This document shows positions 13,483-17,389 of a stretch of 17,389 bases of DNA, piece by piece. The translations under genes and the position numbers were made by a program. The stretch lies in assembly GCA_046045995.1 (NCBI GenBank), contig JBJOKR010000095.1:1-17389 (forward strand), written 5' to 3'. Within the stretch, counting starts at the first letter, position 1, and each line of letters opens with the position of its first letter. The notes under the pieces are model-generated. The model searched no databases and was not told the DNA's origin. It saw nothing but the letters and a program-made list of their open reading frames with translations. The DNA is from Indioceanicola sp046045995. Its GTDB lineage: Bacteria > Pseudomonadota > Alphaproteobacteria > Azospirillales > Azospirillaceae.

Positions 13483-13500
13483 CCACGAACGCGGTTCGTG
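13482..13500 (+). promoter_or_regulatory. Hairpin following the plus-strand SAM-II aptamer
   Basis: CCACGAAC and GTTCGTGG form an 8-bp stem with loop GCG immediately after the aptamer. It is the counterpart of the hairpin on the other leader, with the innermost pair changed from G-C to C-G, a covariation that supports a real RNA stem. No U tract follows. Confidence 0.55.
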
Positions 13501-13532
13501 GGTCAGAACACCCGCCTGGAAGGACCGACCCG

Positions 13533-13556
13533 ATGACGACCTGTCGACGCGGCTGA
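13533..13556 (+). CDS. Leader ORF encoding MTTCRRG, plus strand
   Basis: Seven codons, ATG-ACG-ACC-TGT-CGA-CGC-GGC-TGA, follow GGAAGGA at 13518-13524. The start lies 53 nt after the SAM-II CTAAAG. The stop codon falls in the loop of a 5-bp stem GCGGC-TGA-GCCGC (13549-13561), reminiscent of attenuator geometry. A cysteine codon is the fourth. The remaining leader to 13738 (about 180 nt) shows nothing else I can name. Confidence 0.5.
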   Translation: MTTCRRG

Positions 13557-13737
13557 GCCGCCCGATCCGACCGACATTCCCGATCCATTGAACCGGACCC
13601 GCCCTGATCCGCGGGCCCGGTGCCGGTGACCGCCTTGCCGCGGGCCGCCCGCCATCCGGTCCCTGCCCGCTCCCGGCGGCGGGCCGGAACGGGGACCCGC
13701 ATGCCCGGCGCGCCGCCGCCCGAGGAGACCTTGTGCC

Positions 13738-15444
13738 ATGTCATTCGATGCCTCATACGCCCCGCCGCCCGCCGGTTCCGGCCTGCCTGGTTCCGGCCTG
13801 CGCCGCCCGGCCCGTGCCGGGGCGGCATCCCGTCCGGGGGTTCTGCCCGGGCGCCGTCCGCGGGCCCGCATCCTGCGCCTGATGCTGCTGTCCGGGACCA
13901 TTGTCGCCGGGCTTGCGGGCGTGCTGTCCGCCACCGCCCACGCCGCCCCGGACGACCAGATCCGCGCCCGGCTGGAGGCGCTGGAGAAACGCCTGGCCGA
14001 GCAGGACCGGCTGATCGACCAGCAGCAGGCCCAGATCCGCGACCTGAAGACCCGATCCGCCGCCGGTTTCAGCGAGGCGAAGCGCCTGGTGGAGGAGCAG
14101 CCGAAACTGTCCGTGGCCAATGCCCGCCCCACCTTCACCAGCGCGGACGGCAATTTCGCCGTCTCCTTGCGCGGGCGGTTCCATTACGATCTCGCCCAGT
14201 ACGCCCAGGACCTGGACCGCACCGCCACCCCGCGGGCGGCCACCGGCGGGGATGCGGCGGAGGCCGCACGGGCGCTGGATCTGAACAGCGGCGGCAATTT
14301 CCGCCGCGCCCAGATCGGGATCGAGGGGACGGTCCTGAAGGACTGGGCCTTCAACATCACCTATGAGGTGGGGGGCAGCGGGCAGGAGGATGGCGGCCGC
14401 ATCACCGAGACCTGGCTGGGCTACAACGGCATCGCGCCCTTCCGCTTCCAGATCGGGGCCTTCCCGCCGCCCGCCAACCTGGACGACGCCACCAGTTCCA
14501 ACGACACCGCCTTCATCGAACGCGCGACCCCGGCGGAGCTGGGCCGCAGCCTGGCCGGTGGCGACGGGCGCTATGCCCTGGGCGCCCGCGCGGCCGGGGA
14601 GGCGTGGCAGGGATCGCTGTTCCTGACCGGCGCCCTGGTCAACACCCCGCGGGACGGCGGTGCGGCCTTCCCGGCCGTGAATTCCGACGAGCAGGCGGCC
14701 CTGGTCGGCCGCGGCAGCACCGTCCTGAGCAAGAGCCAGGACCACCTGCTGCACATCGGCGCCTCCGCCACCTGGGTGTTCAGCCCGGGCCAGACGGCCG
14801 ATCCATCCGCACCCGTCGGGGCCATCCGCTCCCCCGTCCGGCTGCGCGACCGGCCCGAACTGCGGGTGGACGGCACCCGCTTCATCGACACCGGCAACAT
14901 CAACGCCGGCGCGGCCACCGCGCTGGGGGCGGAGATGGCGGGCCACTGGAAGTCCTTCCATGCCCAGGGCGAGTTCTTCCGGTACACGATCGACCGCAAG
15001 ACGGTCACCGGCCCCGCCCTGCCCGATGCCGATTTCACCGGCTGGTACGCCCAGGCGGGTTGGGTCCTGACCGGGGAGGCGAAGCGCTACAACGCCCAGT
15101 CCGGCGCCTACGGCAACCCGCGGCCGGACAAGCCCTTCAACCTGTCCACCGGCGACCTGGGCGCGTGGGAGGTGGCGGCCCGCTACAGCCTGGCCGACCT
15201 GAACGACCGGGCCGACGACCCCCTGGCCGCCGCCCGCATCCGCGGCGGACGGCAGGAGGTCGTGACCCTCGGATTGAACTGGTACCCGAACAGCAATGTC
15301 CGCTTCCTGCTGAACTACCTGTTCGTGGACATCGACCGCCGCAATCCCGGCGGCTTCACGGGCCCGCTCGCCGTCACCGCCCCGAACGGGGAGATCGGCC
15401 AGAGCTTCCAGGCCATCGCCCTGCGCACCCAGCTGACCTTCTGA
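13738..15444 (+). CDS. OprO/OprP-type outer-membrane porin, probably for sulfate
   Basis: This 568-aa precursor has a long Arg/Pro-rich N region, a hydrophobic stretch (LMLLSGTIVAGLAGVLS) and a cleavage site near residue 69 (AHA before APDDQIR). Next comes a short coiled coil (IRARLEALEKRLAEQDRLIDQQQAQI, about 73-98) and then a beta-barrel. The barrel shows FAVSLRGRFHYDLAQY, FRRAQIGIEGTVLKDWAFNITYE, GAFPPPANLDDATSSND, and NVRFLLNYLFVDID, and ends in Phe (LRTQLTF), all typical of the phosphate-selective porin O/P family. Trimeric anion-selective porins of this family take up phosphate or polyphosphate; the adjacent sulfate-binding gene and SAM-II control point to sulfate here. The long N region is unusual; ATG 13882 is a possible shorter start, but only 13738 has GAGGAG upstream. 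Confidence 0.88.
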   Translation: MSFDASYAPPPAGSGLPGSGLRRPARAGAASRPGVLPGRRPRARILRLMLLSGTIVAGLAGVLSATAHAAPDDQIRARLEALEKRLAEQDRLIDQQQAQIRDLKTRSAAGFSEAKRLVEEQPKLSVANARPTFTSADGNFAVSLRGRFHYDLAQYAQDLDRTATPRAATGGDAAEAARALDLNSGGNFRRAQIGIEGTVLKDWAFNITYEVGGSGQEDGGRITETWLGYNGIAPFRFQIGAFPPPANLDDATSSNDTAFIERATPAELGRSLAGGDGRYALGARAAGEAWQGSLFLTGALVNTPRDGGAAFPAVNSDEQAALVGRGSTVLSKSQDHLLHIGASATWVFSPGQTADPSAPVGAIRSPVRLRDRPELRVDGTRFIDTGNINAGAATALGAEMAGHWKSFHAQGEFFRYTIDRKTVTGPALPDADFTGWYAQAGWVLTGEAKRYNAQSGAYGNPRPDKPFNLSTGDLGAWEVAARYSLADLNDRADDPLAAARIRGGRQEVVTLGLNWYPNSNVRFLLNYLFVDIDRRNPGGFTGPLAVTAPNGEIGQSFQAIALRTQLTF

Positions 15445-15474
15445 CCACCGCCCCCCTGCGACGGAGACGACCCC

Positions 15475-16572
15475 ATGTTCCGGACACCCCTGTTGTCCTC
15501 CCGGCCCCGGCCCGGCGCGCCCGCCCGGCGCGGCCTGCTGTCCCGCCTGGGCGCCGCCCTTCTGCCCGCCCTTCTGCCCGCGGGCCTGACGCTCGGCCTG
15601 CTGCTGGCCCCGGCCCTTGCCACGCCCGCCCGGGCGGAGACGACGCTGCTCAATGTCAGCTATGATCCCACCCGGGAGTTTTATAAGGAATTCAACACCC
15701 TGTTCGCCGGACGCTGGGCGCAGGCGGGCAACGGGGCGGTGAAGGTCAACACCGCCCATGGCGGCTCGGCCCGGCAGGCCCGGGCCGTCATCGACGGCCA
15801 GCAGGCCGATGTGGTGACCCTGGCCCTGGCCTTCGACATCGACGCCATCGCCGAGCGCGGGCTGCTTTCCAAGGACTGGCAGGCCCGCCTGCCCCAGAAC
15901 TCCTCCCCCTACACCAGCACCATCGTCTTCCTGGTACGCAAGGGCAATCCCTGGGGCATCAAGGACTGGGGCGACCTGGTGAAGCCCGGCATCCAGGTGA
16001 TCACGCCCAATCCCAAGACCTCCGGCGGGGCGCGCTGGAACTATCTGGCCGCCTGGGGCTACGCGCTGGACAAGTCCGGCGGGGATGAGGCGGCGGCGCG
16101 GGACTTCGTCACCCGTCTGTACCGCAACGTGCCCGTCCTGGATACCGGCGCCCGCGGATCGACCACCACCTTCGCCCAGCGGGGCATCGGCGACGTGCTG
16201 CTGGCCTGGGAGAACGAGGCCTATCTCGCCATCAAGGAGTTGGGCTCCGACGCGGTGGAGGTGGTGTTCCCCAGCGTCTCCATCCTGGCGGAACCGCCGG
16301 TGACCGTCGTGGACAGCGTCGTGGACAAGCGCGGCACCCGCGCCGCGGCGGAGGCCTATCTGAACCTGCTCTACACGCAGGAAGGGCAGCGCCTGGCCGC
16401 CAAGCACTTCTACCGGCCGCGCGATCCCCAGGTGGCGGCGGAATTCGCCGACCGCTTCCCCACCCTGTCCCTGTTCGGCATCGACCGCTTCGGCGGCTGG
16501 CAGACGGCGCAGAAGACCCATTTCGCCGACGGCGGGGTCTTCGACCAGATCTACAAGCCGGGCGGTCTGTGA
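15475..16572 (+). CDS. sbp: Periplasmic sulfate-binding protein (second copy), with the porin
   Basis: This 365-aa precursor has a signal peptide of about 54 residues (ending APALATPARA) followed by ETTLLNVSYDPTREFYKEFN. It shares with the first copy ITPNPKTSGGARW, DTGARGST, FAQRGIGDVLLAWENEA, PSVSILAEPPV, VVDKRGTR, and the C-terminal FADGGVFDQIY. It starts 30 nt after the porin stop, with GGAG before the ATG, and so lies in the same SAM-II-controlled operon. No permease or ATPase genes follow it, so it probably delivers sulfate to the CysTWA system encoded at 5002-7850. Confidence 0.95.
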   Translation: MFRTPLLSSRPRPGAPARRGLLSRLGAALLPALLPAGLTLGLLLAPALATPARAETTLLNVSYDPTREFYKEFNTLFAGRWAQAGNGAVKVNTAHGGSARQARAVIDGQQADVVTLALAFDIDAIAERGLLSKDWQARLPQNSSPYTSTIVFLVRKGNPWGIKDWGDLVKPGIQVITPNPKTSGGARWNYLAAWGYALDKSGGDEAAARDFVTRLYRNVPVLDTGARGSTTTFAQRGIGDVLLAWENEAYLAIKELGSDAVEVVFPSVSILAEPPVTVVDSVVDKRGTRAAAEAYLNLLYTQEGQRLAAKHFYRPRDPQVAAEFADRFPTLSLFGIDRFGGWQTAQKTHFADGGVFDQIYKPGGL

Positions 16573-16573
16573 C

Positions 16574-16666
16574 CGTCCGAAGGACGTGACCTTCCCCAGG
16601 CGCCGGTTGTCGCACCTCGGCAGCCGGCCCCGGTCTCCCCTGTCATCCGGCTTTCCTGTCATCCGG
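16574..16666. repeat. Intergenic segment after sbp copy 2: small hairpin and 12-bp direct repeat
   Basis: CGTCC-GAA-GGACG (16574-16586) forms a short stem right after the stop codon. CCTGTCATCCGG occurs at 16639-16650 and 16655-16666. No T-run follows the stem, so a terminator is possible but unproven. The gap separates convergent genes. Confidence 0.35.
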
Positions 16667-16717
16667 GCAACCAGACTCCACCAAGCGGTGTGCTGGGTCC
16701 CGCCTGCGATACCCGGT

Positions 16718-17389
16718 TCAGTCCGCTTGAAAGGGTGTTTCGGGAAGCACCGGTGGCACGCCGAACGGTCGATTGATGACCGTCAGGACCTCATGGGCGA
16801 CAAAGGAGCGGTTGCGGGCGAACCTGGTTCTCTCTTTCAAGATCCCCGCCTCCACCAATGCTGTCACGGCGGTCGACGCTGCTGGGAAAGACACATCGAG
16901 GAGCGAAGCGAGCCGCTTTATCGTGAGGACAGGATAGTGAGGAAGCAACTCCAGGCTGCGAAGGGCTGCCGATCCCTGGCGGAACCGCCGCTGTTGTTCC
17001 CACAGTCCCCTAAGCCGGTGCAAGGCCCGTCGGGTCACCGCCATTTCGTCGACCGTATCCCTGATCGCCGATGCCATGAACCCGATGATCGGATCCCAGT
17101 CCAGGCGCTGCTGGGCCCGCCTGAGGGCATCGTAGTAGGCATCCTTGTTAGCCTCGATGTAGGGCGCAAGGTACAGGGGAGGCCGCTTTTCAGCCGCCAT
17201 CATCAACGGCAGCAGCAATCGGCCTGTCCGCCCGTTACCATCCCGGAAAGGGTGAACGGCTTCGAAATGCGCATGCGAGATGGCCATCCGGACGATCAGA
17301 CCCTGTGTTTGGATCTGCATCCCCTCGAGCCGCATATAGGAGAGACAATCCTCCAGGCACTGCTCCACCTTGTCCGGCGGCGGCGGATT
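16718..17389 (-). CDS. Fic-domain protein with C-terminal winged helix (partial, runs off right edge)
   Basis: The minus-strand frame is open to the window edge; the visible part is 223 codons and begins NPPPPDKVEQCLEDCLSYM, the linker that in many Fic proteins follows the N-terminal flap. The Fic active-site motif is complete: HPFRDGNGRTGR (His46 in this partial numbering), preceded by ISHAHFEAV. The family transfers AMP or related groups to protein hydroxyls. The C-terminal third (LLPHYPVLTIKRLASLLDVSFPAASTAVTALVEAGIL) is a winged helix, as in stand-alone Fic proteins with a DNA-binding domain. The inhibitory helix, if N-terminal, is outside the window. It shows no visible link to the sulfur genes and is convergent with them. 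Confidence 0.92.
   Translation of the reverse strand, partial: NPPPPDKVEQCLEDCLSYMRLEGMQIQTQGLIVRMAISHAHFEAVHPFRDGNGRTGRLLLPLMMAAEKRPPLYLAPYIEANKDAYYDALRRAQQRLDWDPIIGFMASAIRDTVDEMAVTRRALHRLRGLWEQQRRFRQGSAALRSLELLPHYPVLTIKRLASLLDVSFPAASTAVTALVEAGILKERTRFARNRSFVAHEVLTVINRPFGVPPVLPETPFQAD

Noticed and set aside
13223..13489. Invertible promoter or MITE flanked by 40-bp inverted repeats
   Set aside because: The repeats are explained by two divergent SAM-II aptamers plus their hairpins. There is no target-site duplication and no recombinase gene nearby. Inversion remains formally possible and is mentioned under the riboswitch finding.
13753..16662. 969-codon open frame on the minus strand opposite the porin and second sbp gene
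   Set aside because: It is a shadow of two well-supported genes: GC-rich third positions leave the antisense frame open. The translation is low-complexity Gly/Ala/Arg without a recognisable domain.
1..17389. CRISPR arrays, tRNA or rRNA genes, insertion sequences
   Set aside because: No regularly spaced repeats with spacers, no cloverleaf or rRNA-like stretch, and no transposase-like frame were seen on reading both strands.

Overview
The window reads as part of a secondary replicon (plasmid, megaplasmid or chromid) of a GC-rich alphaproteobacterium. The basis is the strong G/C third-position bias, SAM-II riboswitches (a largely alphaproteobacterial class), Soj/Spo0J-like ParAB next to a Rep_3-type initiator with iterons, and protein sequences that recall Rhodospirillales such as Azospirillum and relatives. 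The genus is inference only.

Layout. (1) 1-763: 5' part of an ArdC-type antirestriction gene on the minus strand, running off the left edge. (2) 965-4470: replication and partition module. It has parA-parB on the minus strand flanked by two near-identical palindromes (candidate parS), then a ~700-bp origin with at least seven dispersed iterons, an A+T-rich stretch, inverted half-iterons, and a Rep_3-like initiator gene. (3) 4471-5001: scar zone with a short ORF coupled to what looks like the decapitated start of a RES-domain toxin. (4) 5002-8859: sulfate/thiosulfate ABC importer sbp-cysT-cysW-cysA (minus strand). (5) 9027-10308: two divergent, closely related Rrf2-family regulators with the same five-cysteine spacing. 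(6) 10350-11869: FAD/NAD(P)-binding oxidoreductase preceded by a coupled 34-aa ORF. (7) 11839-13058: HSL-type alpha/beta hydrolase and a small protein on the minus strand. (8) 13059-13737: divergent control region with two SAM-II riboswitches back to back, each followed by a hairpin and a tiny Cys-containing ORF. (9) 13738-16572: OprO/OprP-type porin and a second sulfate-binding protein. (10) 16718-17389: C-terminal part of a Fic-domain protein, cut by the right edge.

Regions 4-9 form a coherent sulfur island. The porin would admit sulfate to the periplasm, the two binding proteins would capture it, and CysTWA would import it. Three control layers are visible: a shared palindrome CCTAT-N7-NTAGG in three promoter regions (8944-8966, 9694-9716, 13376-13398), which I propose as the operator of one or both Rrf2 regulators; twin SAM-II aptamers that sense the end product S-adenosylmethionine; and short leader ORFs containing cysteine codons. 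The most noteworthy points are the divergent SAM-II/leader-ORF pair, the shared operator architecture, and the parS-like palindromes.
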